From DASTBU01 sp035711845 (GTDB lineage: Bacteria > Acidobacteriota > Vicinamibacteria > Vicinamibacterales > 2-12-FULL-66-21): a DNA stretch of 55,574 nt. The notes below the pieces were generated by a model. The model saw nothing but the letters and a program-made list of their open reading frames with translations. It did no database searches and was not told the DNA's origin. This document shows positions 47,635-55,574 of this stretch, piece after piece (within the stretch, counting starts at the first letter, position 1; each line of letters opens with the position of its first letter). The stretch is from contig DASTBU010000150.1 in NCBI GenBank assembly GCA_035711845.1, forward strand, positions 1 to 55,574. Direction: 5' to 3'. Position numbers and translations under genes: made by a program.

Positions 47635-48927
47635 ATGCGTAAACGGGTCGTCATCGTCATCGTCGCCCTCCTCGCGCTGGCGGGTGTCGTGGTCTACAAC
47701 CGCAGCAGCGATCCGCCCGCCACCCAGTCGGGCGCCGGTGGTGAGGCGTATCAGCCCGGCGGACGCGGCGGGCCGGGCGGTGGAGTACGACCGCCCATGC
47801 CCGTGGAGTTCGCTCAGGTCGAGCGCAAGCCGGTCGCCGACCAGATCGTGCTGGTGGGCAACCTCATTGGCGAAGCCACGGTGCAGGTCGTTCCGCGTGT
47901 GAACGGGCGGCTGCAGTCGGTGACCGTCAAGCTGGCCGATCCGGTTCGTCGCGGGCAGGTCATCGCGCGCGTCGAAGACAGCGAGATTCGGGAACAGGTC
48001 CGGCAGGCGGAGGCGTCGTATCAGGTGGCGCAAGCCTCGATCCGGCAGCGCGAGGCCGATCTCAAGCTGGCCAAGACCAACCTGGATCGATCGCGAAGCC
48101 TGTACGAGCGTCAGCTCCTGCCGCAGCAAACCTTCGATGACATGCAGGCGCGATACGAAGCGGCGCAGGCCCAGATCGATCTGGCGCGCGCCCAGTTCGA
48201 ACAGGCCAAGGCGCGCCTCGACGAGCTCAAGATCACGCTGTCGAACACCCTGATCGTGTCGCCGGTCGACGGCTTCGTCGCCAAGCGCTTTCTGGACCCC
48301 GGCGCGTTCGCGAGCACCAACGCGCCTGTCGCCGCCGTCGTAGACATCAGCCGCGTGCGGATGATCGCCAACCTGGTGGAGCGCGACGTGAGGCGGGTGC
48401 CCGTCGGGACCATCGCGCGTGTGGAAGTGGATGCCTTCCCGGGCGAGCAGTTCAAGGGCCACGTGAGCCGCGTGGCGCCTGTCTTCGATCCGGCGACGCG
48501 CACGGCCGAGATGGAAGTCGAGATCCCTAATCAGGCGTTCCGCCTCAAGCCGGGCATGTATGCCCGTGTGCAGCTCACCGTGGAGTCACGAGCCAATGCG
48601 CTGACGGTGCCCCGCGCGGCGCTCGTCACGCTCGACGGGAAGAACGGCGTGTTCGTCGCGGTCAAACCGGATGCGCCCAGGCCCGCCGCAACCACCAGCG
48701 GGCCCGGTCAGGGCCCGGCGATGACCGCCAGGTTCCTGCCTGTGGAGGTGGGCATCCGCGACGGTGATGCCATCGAAATCATGTCCGGGGTCGCCGAGGG
48801 CGCACAGGTCATCACGACCGGGTCCGGCGCGCTGAAGGATGGCGATCGGATCGTCGCAGCCGGTAGTTCACAGGGGCGCGAACGGGAAAACGGGCGGGCC
48901 GGCAGGCCTGCGGAGAGCACGCGATGA
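47635..48927 (+). CDS. RND efflux periplasmic adaptor (membrane fusion protein)
   Basis: 430 residues. An N-terminal anchor (KRVVIVIVALLALAGVVVYN) leads through a Gly-rich linker to the barrel-sandwich domain (VQVVPRVNGRLQSVTVKLAD), a helical hairpin (YQVAQASIRQREADLKLAKT) and the beta-barrel. It overlaps the RND pump gene by four bases. The C-terminal 60 residues are Gly/Arg-rich and probably flexible. Confidence 0.92.
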   Translation: MRKRVVIVIVALLALAGVVVYNRSSDPPATQSGAGGEAYQPGGRGGPGGGVRPPMPVEFAQVERKPVADQIVLVGNLIGEATVQVVPRVNGRLQSVTVKLADPVRRGQVIARVEDSEIREQVRQAEASYQVAQASIRQREADLKLAKTNLDRSRSLYERQLLPQQTFDDMQARYEAAQAQIDLARAQFEQAKARLDELKITLSNTLIVSPVDGFVAKRFLDPGAFASTNAPVAAVVDISRVRMIANLVERDVRRVPVGTIARVEVDAFPGEQFKGHVSRVAPVFDPATRTAEMEVEIPNQAFRLKPGMYARVQLTVESRANALTVPRAALVTLDGKNGVFVAVKPDAPRPAATTSGPGQGPAMTARFLPVEVGIRDGDAIEIMSGVAEGAQVITTGSGALKDGDRIVAAGSSQGRERENGRAGRPAESTR

Positions 48928-51900
48928 GCATCCCTCGCACAGCCATTCACCGACCGGTCACCATGTTCATGATTTCGGGCGTCGTGATTCTCCTGGGAGT
49001 CCTGTCGCTCTCGCGCCTCCCGGTCGATCTGATGCCGGACATCAGCTTCCCCAGCCTCACGGTCCGCGTGAACTACGAAGGGGTGGGCCCTCTCGAGATG
49101 GAGGAACTCGTCACGCGGCCCATCGAGCAGGCCGTCAGCGCCACGAGCGGCGTCGAGCGCATCGAGTCCACATCGTCGGAGGGATCGAGCCGGGTCAGCT
49201 TGAACTTCGCCTGGGGCACGGACCTGAACGAGGCGGCCGACGACGTTCGCAACCGCCTGGATCGCGTCCGGGGCCGTCTGCCGGAGGAGGCGGACCCGCC
49301 CGTGATGTTCAAGTTCGACGCCAATACGTTTCCGATCATGAGCGTGGGCGTCGAGGGCAACATGGATCGAGTGACGCTGCGCGAGATGGCCGAAAACGAC
49401 CTCTCCCCCCGCCTCGAGCGGGTGCCCGGCGTCGCCTCGGTCAGCGTCGAGGGCGGTCTCCGGCGGCAGATCCACGTGGAGCTGTCGAAGGAGAAGATCA
49501 CCGCGCTCGAGCTCCCGGTCAACCGCATCGTCCAGCTCCTCCGGTCGGAGAACCAGAACGTGCCGCTCGGCGAGATCGACGAGGGCGACCGGACCTATCT
49601 GCTCCGCAGCGCCGGCCAGTTCGAGAACCTGGACGACATCCGGAAGCTCGTGGTGATGACCCGCGGCGGTGTGCCCGTGTACCTGCAGGACATCGCCGAG
49701 GTCAAGGATTCGACCGAGGACCTGCGCTCGTTCACCCGGATCGACGGCAATCCGGGCGTGCGGCTGCGCGTCACGAAGCAATCGGGCCAGAACACCGTGC
49801 GGATTGCCGATGCGGTCCGGGCCGAGGTGGCTCGGATCAATACCGAGATCCCCGGGATCTCGCTGTCGATTCTGGACGACAGCTCGCGCTTCATCAAGCG
49901 GTCGATCGCGTCGGTGCAGGAAGCGGCCATGCTCGGCGCGCTGCTGGTGATCGGCGTGATCTTCGTGTTCCTGCGCAACGTCCGATCCACGTTCATCATC
50001 TGCACCTCCATTCCGATTTCGATCATCGGCACGTTCGCGCTGCTCTACTTCGGCGGCTTGACGCTGAACACGATGACGTTCGGAGGGCTCGCGCTCGGGG
50101 TCGGCATGATCGTCGATGCCTCGATCGTCGTGCTCGAGAACACCTACCGCCACATGGAAATGGGCAAGGACCGGATGCAGGCCGCCATCGACGGCAGCGA
50201 AGAAGTCTGGTCGGCCATTCTGGCCTCCACGCTGACGCACATCGCGGTGTTCGTGCCGTTGCTGTTCCTCAGCGGCGTGTCGAGCGTCCTGTTCAAGCAG
50301 CTCGCCTACGTCGTGATGTTCTCGCTGTCCATGTCGCTGTTCGTGGCCGTCACGATCGTCCCCGTTCTCTGCTCGCGGATCCTCGTACCTCCGGCGTCGC
50401 TCGACGCCCGCCGGGGCCTCACAGGGCGGCTCTTCGCCCTCAGCGAGCGCATGCTCGACGGGCTCGACGACTCGTACCGTCGGCTGCTGCACAAGGCGCT
50501 GGTGCACCGCCCCACCGTCATCGGAATCGGCACGTCCCTCGTGGTCGCCGCGGTCCTGATTCTGCCGACCATCGGCTACGAGCTGATGCCGCAGGCCGAC
50601 GAAGGCGAGGTCCGCGTGACCGCCGAACTGCCCGTCGGCACGCGCATCGAGCGGGCGCATGATGTCGCCCTCCGGCTCGAATCGTTGCTGGCGGAGTACG
50701 TGCCGGAAAAGGACATGATCATCACGCAGGCCGGGTCCGGCGGATTCGGCGGATCGGCCCGACGCACCGAGGCCACGGTCCGCCTCGTGGCGAAGGAGGA
50801 CCGCCACCGGTCCAGCGAGGACATCGCCCGCGATTTGAACCGGCAGCTGACCGGCGTGATTCCCGGAGTCATCATCAGCACGCGGGCGTCCGGCGGCAAT
50901 TCCCAGATGAATCGCATCATGGGTGGCGGGGACAGCCGTCTGGCTCTCGAGATCCGGGGTGACGACCTGGCGATGGCGCGGGACATCTCCCAGGCCGCCA
51001 AGGATGTCATGGACAGGGTTCCCGAGGTGCGCAACGCGCGCATCAGCCGCGAAGAGGGACGGCCGGAGCTGGCGGTCGACGTGGACCGCCCCAAGGCGGC
51101 GCTGCTCGGCCTGACCGTCACGAACGTGGCAGACAGCATCCGTACGAGCGTCGCCGGCACACAGGCGGCCTTCTTCCGCGAGCATGGCAACGAGTACCCG
51201 ATCGTCGTGCGCCTTCGGCAGGCGGACCGCGAGCGGATCGAGGACATCAACGAGATCCGCATCAACGCGCCGACCGGGCAGGTCCTCCAGGCGAAGAACC
51301 TGATGACCCTGCAGAATCAGTCGGGCCCGACGGAGATACAGCGGAAGAACCAGGAGCGCATCCTCAGAGTCACCGCCGAACCCGAAGTGCCGCTGAGCGA
51401 CGCGGTCCAGGCCGTGAACGCCCACATGGGTGAGGTGCGGGTGTCTCCTCAGTTCTCCGTGGGCTTCGGCGCGGAGGTCGAGGAGCAGACCCGCGCGTTC
51501 CGGCAGCTCCAGGTGATGCTGATCCTGGCGATTGTCCTCGTCTATGCCGTCATGGCGTCCCAGTACGAATCGCTGCGGGACCCCTTCATCATCATGTTCT
51601 CGGTGCCGCTGGGGGCCATCGGCGTCGTCCTCGCGCTGAAGCTGACGAACACGACGTTCAGCCTCCAGGCCTACATCGGCGTAATCATGCTGGCCGGCAT
51701 CGTCGTCAGTAACGCGATCCTGCTGGTCGACTACACCAACATCCTGCGCCGGCGCGACGGCGTGCCGTTGCGGCAGGCCGTCGAACAGGCAGGACGCACG
51801 CGACTGCGGCCGATCATCATGACGACGCTGACGACGATCCTCGGTCTGGTGCCGATGGCGCTGGCGATTGGCGAAGGCTCGGAGCTGCAGGCGCCGCTGG

Positions 51901-52025
51901 CGCGGGTCGTCATCGGCGGGCTCGCCGCGTCCACGCTGATCACGCTGGTGTTCGTGCCGACCGTCTACACGCTCTTCGAAGAGGGATGGAAGGGACTTCG
52001 GTCGGGCCACGTTCGCCACGAGTAG
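48924..52025 (+). CDS. RND-type efflux pump inner-membrane subunit
   Basis: 1033 residues with the 12-helix, two-loop RND layout (helices near 12-30 and 335-480, then 530-550 and 865-1010). Helix 4 reads GVGMIVDASIVVLENTYR, with Asp398 kept but the AcrB Asp408 position occupied by Ala399; helix 10 has GIVVSNAILLVDY, with Ser929 where AcrB has Lys940. The proton relay therefore differs from AcrB and is nearer to SwrC-type pumps. Partner adaptor and TolC precede it. Substrates unknown. Confidence 0.92.
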   Translation: MSIPRTAIHRPVTMFMISGVVILLGVLSLSRLPVDLMPDISFPSLTVRVNYEGVGPLEMEELVTRPIEQAVSATSGVERIESTSSEGSSRVSLNFAWGTDLNEAADDVRNRLDRVRGRLPEEADPPVMFKFDANTFPIMSVGVEGNMDRVTLREMAENDLSPRLERVPGVASVSVEGGLRRQIHVELSKEKITALELPVNRIVQLLRSENQNVPLGEIDEGDRTYLLRSAGQFENLDDIRKLVVMTRGGVPVYLQDIAEVKDSTEDLRSFTRIDGNPGVRLRVTKQSGQNTVRIADAVRAEVARINTEIPGISLSILDDSSRFIKRSIASVQEAAMLGALLVIGVIFVFLRNVRSTFIICTSIPISIIGTFALLYFGGLTLNTMTFGGLALGVGMIVDASIVVLENTYRHMEMGKDRMQAAIDGSEEVWSAILASTLTHIAVFVPLLFLSGVSSVLFKQLAYVVMFSLSMSLFVAVTIVPVLCSRILVPPASLDARRGLTGRLFALSERMLDGLDDSYRRLLHKALVHRPTVIGIGTSLVVAAVLILPTIGYELMPQADEGEVRVTAELPVGTRIERAHDVALRLESLLAEYVPEKDMIITQAGSGGFGGSARRTEATVRLVAKEDRHRSSEDIARDLNRQLTGVIPGVIISTRASGGNSQMNRIMGGGDSRLALEIRGDDLAMARDISQAAKDVMDRVPEVRNARISREEGRPELAVDVDRPKAALLGLTVTNVADSIRTSVAGTQAAFFREHGNEYPIVVRLRQADRERIEDINEIRINAPTGQVLQAKNLMTLQNQSGPTEIQRKNQERILRVTAEPEVPLSDAVQAVNAHMGEVRVSPQFSVGFGAEVEEQTRAFRQLQVMLILAIVLVYAVMASQYESLRDPFIIMFSVPLGAIGVVLALKLTNTTFSLQAYIGVIMLAGIVVSNAILLVDYTNILRRRDGVPLRQAVEQAGRTRLRPIIMTTLTTILGLVPMALAIGEGSELQAPLARVVIGGLAASTLITLVFVPTVYTLFEEGWKGLRSGHVRHE

Positions 52026-52045
52026 TCCGAACGGGATTCGACATC

Positions 52046-53704
52046 ATGAAAAGGCTGTTGACGATTGTCCTCGTGCTCGTCGCCGTCGGCGCCGGTGCCG
52101 CCGCGTACTACATGCGCGACAACCGGCCGGAGCCGACCGTGTCCACGATGCCCGTGACGCGCGGAGACGTCGTGGACGTTGTGGCCGCGACCGGCACGCT
52201 GGAGGCGGTCACGACGGTGGATGTCGGCACCCAGGTCTCGGGCCTCGTCCAGGACATGTATGCCGACTTCAACTCGATCGTCAAGAAGGGACAAATCATC
52301 GCCCGGCTCGATCCATCCCTGATCCAGACGCAGATCGAACAGCGCAGCGCCAGTGTCATTCGCGCCGAGGCGGATCTCGAACGCCTGAAGGTCAACCTGG
52401 CGGACGCGCGGCGGAAGCTGGATCAGGCAAAGGCGATGTGGGACCGACAGCTGATCCCACGCGACCAGCTGGAGACGGCGGAGCTCAACGTTCGGACGCT
52501 CGAGTCGCAAATCAAGTCCTCTGAGGCCGGCCTGGTGCAGGCACAGGCCGACCTGAATAGCCAGAAGGTCAACCTGGGTCACACCGTCATCAAGTCCCCC
52601 ATCGACGGGATCGTCATCTCGCGCAACGTGGATCCCGGACAGACCGTTGCCGCCAGCATGAACGCACCGGTGCTCTACCAAATCGCCGAGGACCTGAACA
52701 AGATGCAGGTACTCGCCAACATCGACGAAGCGGACGTGGGCCGGATGCGCCCCGGGCAGAACGTGACGTTCAGGGTGGACGCTTACCCGACCGATCGGTT
52801 CAGCGGTACGGTCCAGCAGGTCCGGCTGCAGCCGACCGTCGTCCAGAACGTCGTCGTGTATTCGACCGTGATCTCGGTGCCGAACCCGCAGCTGAAACTG
52901 AAGCCGGGCATGACCGCGAACGTGGAAATCGAAGTGGCTCGCAAGAGCAACGTGCTCCGCCTGCCAGCGGCGGCGACGCGCTTCCGGCCGACCGAAGAGA
53001 TGTTCGTCGTGCTCGCCCAGGAGGTTCCTCCGGAAGCCCGTCCTGGTGGCGGAAGAAGCATGGGTCGCGGCGGGGCACGGGGGGCCCCGGATGGCGGGCG
53101 CGCCGGAGCATCGCAGCCAGCTGAGGCTGCGACTGCACCGCAGTCTGGCGCGGCTTCTAGGGCGTCCGGCCGTGAGGCAGCCGGCGGCGGCCGTGGCAGC
53201 CTCGATCCCAACACGACCCCGGATGAACGCCGCCGGCGCTTCGAAGAGCGTATGGCCAACATGAGCCCGGAAGAGCGGGAGCGATTCCAGCGCATGCGTG
53301 AGCAGCGCGCACAAGGCGGGAATCAGACCGGGGAGCGGTCCACGCAGGGCTTTGGCCGGCGCGACATGAGCCGCGGCATCGCGGGCGGCGTCAGCGGCGG
53401 GAGCGCGGTCGAGAGCGGGGCCACGACCATCGACGCGCTCTTCGCTCCACTGCCGACAGTCGAGAGCCGCGGTCGCGTATGGCTCTACATCGACAAGCAG
53501 CTCAAGCCGATCAGCGTGCGGCTGGGCATCTCTGACGGCACGTTCACCGAACTGCTGTCGGGCGATCTCAACGAAGGTCAGGAGGTCGTCGTCAACATGG
53601 TGACCGGGCTCGAGCAGCGCACGACAACACCGAACCAGGGCCAGAGCGGCAACCCGCTGATGGGCCCGCAGCGCGGACCCCAGCGCGGCGGACGCGGCAG
53701 GTGA
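52046..53704 (+). CDS. MacA-like adaptor with a disordered insert
   Basis: 552 residues. A membrane anchor (LLTIVLVLVAVGAGAAAYYM), the barrel-sandwich domain (GTQVSGLVQDMYADFNSIVK), a helical hairpin (about 95-175) and the MacA-type beta barrel are intact to about 325. Residues 330-470 are then an extra Gly/Arg/Ser-rich stretch with one charged helix (TPDERRRRFEERMANMSPEE). The membrane-proximal domain resumes at RGRVWLYIDKQLKPISVRLG. It feeds the MacB ABC transporter encoded next, after 37 bases. Confidence 0.9.
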   Translation: MKRLLTIVLVLVAVGAGAAAYYMRDNRPEPTVSTMPVTRGDVVDVVAATGTLEAVTTVDVGTQVSGLVQDMYADFNSIVKKGQIIARLDPSLIQTQIEQRSASVIRAEADLERLKVNLADARRKLDQAKAMWDRQLIPRDQLETAELNVRTLESQIKSSEAGLVQAQADLNSQKVNLGHTVIKSPIDGIVISRNVDPGQTVAASMNAPVLYQIAEDLNKMQVLANIDEADVGRMRPGQNVTFRVDAYPTDRFSGTVQQVRLQPTVVQNVVVYSTVISVPNPQLKLKPGMTANVEIEVARKSNVLRLPAAATRFRPTEEMFVVLAQEVPPEARPGGGRSMGRGGARGAPDGGRAGASQPAEAATAPQSGAASRASGREAAGGGRGSLDPNTTPDERRRRFEERMANMSPEERERFQRMREQRAQGGNQTGERSTQGFGRRDMSRGIAGGVSGGSAVESGATTIDALFAPLPTVESRGRVWLYIDKQLKPISVRLGISDGTFTELLSGDLNEGQEVVVNMVTGLEQRTTTPNQGQSGNPLMGPQRGPQRGGRGR

Positions 53705-53741
53705 TCAGCCCTCGGCTTGACCGAGACAGAGACACAGACTG

Positions 53742-54542
53742 ATGCCGGTTATCTCGGTGCGCAACCTCGTCAAGACCTACACCGTCGGCGAGGTCGTCGT
53801 GCGCGCGCTTCGCGGCTGCGACCTCGATGTGGAAGCGGGCGAGTTCGTCGCGGTCACGGGACCGTCGGGTTCGGGAAAATCCACCCTGATGCACATCCTC
53901 GGCTGCCTCGACCGGCCGACCAGCGGCCAGTACTTCCTCGATGGCAAGGATGTTTCGCGCATGTCGAAGGACGAGCTCGCCGCGGTGAGGAACCGCCAGA
54001 TCGGGTTCGTCTTCCAGGGATTCAACCTCCTCTCGCGCACTTCGGCGCTCGACAACGTCGAGCTGCCCCTCCTCTACAACGGGGGAAGCAAACTGAAGGC
54101 GGCCGAGCGTCACAAACGCGCGATGGATGCGCTCACGATCGTCGGACTGGCCGACAGGTTCCACCATCATCCCAACCAGTTGTCGGGCGGCCAGCAGCAG
54201 CGCGTCGCGATCGCGCGCTCACTCATCAACACCCCGTCCATCATCCTGGCGGACGAACCGACGGGCAACCTCGATACGCGGACGAGCATCGAGGTGATGG
54301 GCATCTTCCAGCGCCTGAACAAGGAACGCGGCATCACGATCATCCTCATCACCCACGAGGCGGACATCGCGGAGTATGGAACGCGCCTGGTGCGATTTCG
54401 CGACGGCAGGATCCAGGCAGACCAGAAGATTCTCAGGCGGCGCGATGCAGAAGAGGAGCTCGCTGCCCTTCCGCCGCCGGAGGACGACGAGGCCGTCATG
54501 GAGGCGCACCCGCCGGCCGCCGAGCACGGAGGCGCCGCGTAG
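53742..54542 (+). CDS. MacB-type ABC transporter ATPase
   Basis: 266 residues. Walker A GPSGSGKSTLM (38-48), signature LSGGQQQRVAIARSLI, Walker B ILADEPTGNLD and H-loop ITHEADIAEY. The sequence after residue 230 is an acidic, Pro-rich tail not needed for the fold. In E. coli MacB this domain is fused to the permease; here ATPase and permease are separate genes, as in many bacteria. Next gene starts nine bases after the stop, with AGGAG in between. Confidence 0.94.
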   Translation: MPVISVRNLVKTYTVGEVVVRALRGCDLDVEAGEFVAVTGPSGSGKSTLMHILGCLDRPTSGQYFLDGKDVSRMSKDELAAVRNRQIGFVFQGFNLLSRTSALDNVELPLLYNGGSKLKAAERHKRAMDALTIVGLADRFHHHPNQLSGGQQQRVAIARSLINTPSIILADEPTGNLDTRTSIEVMGIFQRLNKERGITIILITHEADIAEYGTRLVRFRDGRIQADQKILRRRDAEEELAALPPPEDDEAVMEAHPPAAEHGGAA

Positions 54543-54551
54543 GAGACCACG

Positions 54552-55574
54552 ATGTCCATCATCATGACTTTGCGGATCGCCTTGAAGGCGCTCAACCGCA
54601 ACAAGATGCGGACGGTGCTGACGATGCTGGGCATGATCATCGGTGTGGGCGCCGTCATTGCCATGGTCGGGCTCGGCCGCGGCGCCCAGACCACGATCGA
54701 GGAGCAGGTCAAGTCCGCCGGCACCAACATGATCAACATCAACGCCGGCAACTACTCGTTCGGCGGCGTCCGGCAGGGCCAGGGCATGTCCAACACGCTC
54801 ATGCCCGAGGATGCGGAGGCGCTTCGGTCTGTCCCGGGAGTGCAGTACGTGGCGGCCGGCGCCAACAGCCGCGGACAGGTCATCGCCGGCAACCAGAACT
54901 GGAATACGCGGATCGAAGGCACGGACGTGGACTTCCCGTTCATTCGCAACTGGCAACCGAAATACGGGTCCTTCTTCACGCCCCAGGACGTGCGCACGGC
55001 GCAGAAGGTGGCGGTGCTCGGGTCCATCGTCTCCGACACGCTGTTCGGACCAGAGGTCGATCCGACTGGCGAGATCATCCGGATCCGCAACCAACCCTTC
55101 AAGGTCATCGGGGTCATGTCCACGAGGGGCCAGTCCGCGATGGGCCAGGACCAGGACGACATCGTGTTCACGCCTTATACGACCGTGATGAAGAAGCTCC
55201 AGGGACAGCAGCACATCAACAACATCACGGTCTCCGCGACCACGCCCGAGACCGCCCCCGTGGCCGAGGCGATCCGGGAAACGCTTCGCATCCGGCACAA
55301 GCTGTCGGGCAGCGATCCCGACGACTTCATGGTCCGGACGCTCGAAGACATGGCGAGCCTGCGCACGGAAACGACGAAAACGATGACGACGCTGCTGGCC
55401 GCGATCGCTGGAGTGTCGCTGCTGGTCGGGGGCATCGGCATCATGAACATCATGCTCGTGTCCGTCACGGAACGGACGCGGGAGATCGGTCTCCGGCTGG
55501 CCATTGGCGCGCGCAGCCGGGACGTGCTGCTGCAGTTCCTCGTGGAGGCCATCGTCATCAGCCTGTTTGGCGGG
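54552..55574 (+). CDS. MacB-type permease (3' end cut by window edge)
   Basis: At least 341 residues. An N-terminal membrane helix (KMRTVLTMLGMIIGVGAVIA) and the MacB periplasmic core (GGVRQGQGMSNTLMPEDAEA through EIIRIRNQPFKVIGVM) are followed by the first FtsX-type helix of the C-terminal half (LLAAIAGVSLLVGGIGIMNI) and ERTREIGLRLAIGAR. The last helices and the stop lie beyond the right edge. Forms a tripartite pump with the MacA-like adaptor and a TolC channel. Confidence 0.93.
   Translation, partial: MSIIMTLRIALKALNRNKMRTVLTMLGMIIGVGAVIAMVGLGRGAQTTIEEQVKSAGTNMININAGNYSFGGVRQGQGMSNTLMPEDAEALRSVPGVQYVAAGANSRGQVIAGNQNWNTRIEGTDVDFPFIRNWQPKYGSFFTPQDVRTAQKVAVLGSIVSDTLFGPEVDPTGEIIRIRNQPFKVIGVMSTRGQSAMGQDQDDIVFTPYTTVMKKLQGQQHINNITVSATTPETAPVAEAIRETLRIRHKLSGSDPDDFMVRTLEDMASLRTETTKTMTTLLAAIAGVSLLVGGIGIMNIMLVSVTERTREIGLRLAIGARSRDVLLQFLVEAIVISLFGG

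Noticed and set aside
48708..52019. A 1103-codon open frame antisense to the RND pump
   Set aside because: Its translation is rich in Arg, His, Asp and Gly with no domain, and it mirrors a clear RND protein. Long antisense frames are common in GC-rich DNA.

Overview
The window looks like chromosomal DNA of a high-GC, Gram-negative-type bacterium, most plausibly an acidobacterium of the Vicinamibacteria kind. The reasons are a VWFA protein of the acidobacterial type, a large DUF5117/DUF4953 zinc metalloprotease, a UPF0104-nrdR-DUF4390-ntrY-ntrX block, outer-membrane efflux genes and a HrcA/CIRCE-type groESL operon. This placement is inferred from gene content only. Genes are dense, many start and stop codons overlap (ATGA or GTGA), and I see no rRNA, tRNA, insertion sequence, prophage or CRISPR array.

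Layout. 1-8041 (minus): a phospholipid/housekeeping run, from a TPR protein and a zinc-ribbon RDD protein through pgpA, cinA, thpR, plsY, gpsA and ftsY to ribD, which leaves the left edge. 8219-9112 (plus): ftcD, converging on ntrX. 9109-15138 (minus): a UPF0104 membrane protein, nrdR, a DUF4390 protein and the ntrY/ntrX two-component system. 15301-21848 (plus): a DUF4097-like envelope protein, purC, a tiny Fis-type protein, groES and groEL behind a double CIRCE promoter, and a glycosyltransferase-methyltransferase fusion. 21849-28834: a MetX-like secreted hydrolase, a metalloprotease, a TonB-family protein, two YflT-like stress proteins, a VWFA protein and a very short TatA. 28849-33026 (minus): RNase R and SelB, which implies selenocysteine use. 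33136-37017: an ECF sigma factor with a membrane partner, unknown secreted proteins, a type-2 glycerate kinase and a small protein with its own promoter. 37098-42649 (minus): ftsX, ftsE, gatB, pckA and a DUF4159 protein. 42736-45225 (plus): a second ECF sigma factor, its zinc-finger anti-sigma factor and ispH. 45422-55574 (plus): a Spy-like periplasmic protein followed by a compound efflux locus of TolC, RND adaptor, RND pump, MacA-like adaptor and MacB ATPase, with the MacB permease leaving the right edge.

The most unusual signal is not a gene. Several gaps inside same-strand gene pairs (gpsA/ftsY, ntrY/ntrX, groES/groEL, pckA/gatB, and more weakly DUF4159/pckA) are filled by short words repeated with a 7-base period, arranged as two facing inverted arms. 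The word differs between gaps, but the heptad period and the arm-spacer-arm layout recur. In mRNA these would fold into long intercistronic hairpins between the upstream stop and the downstream start.
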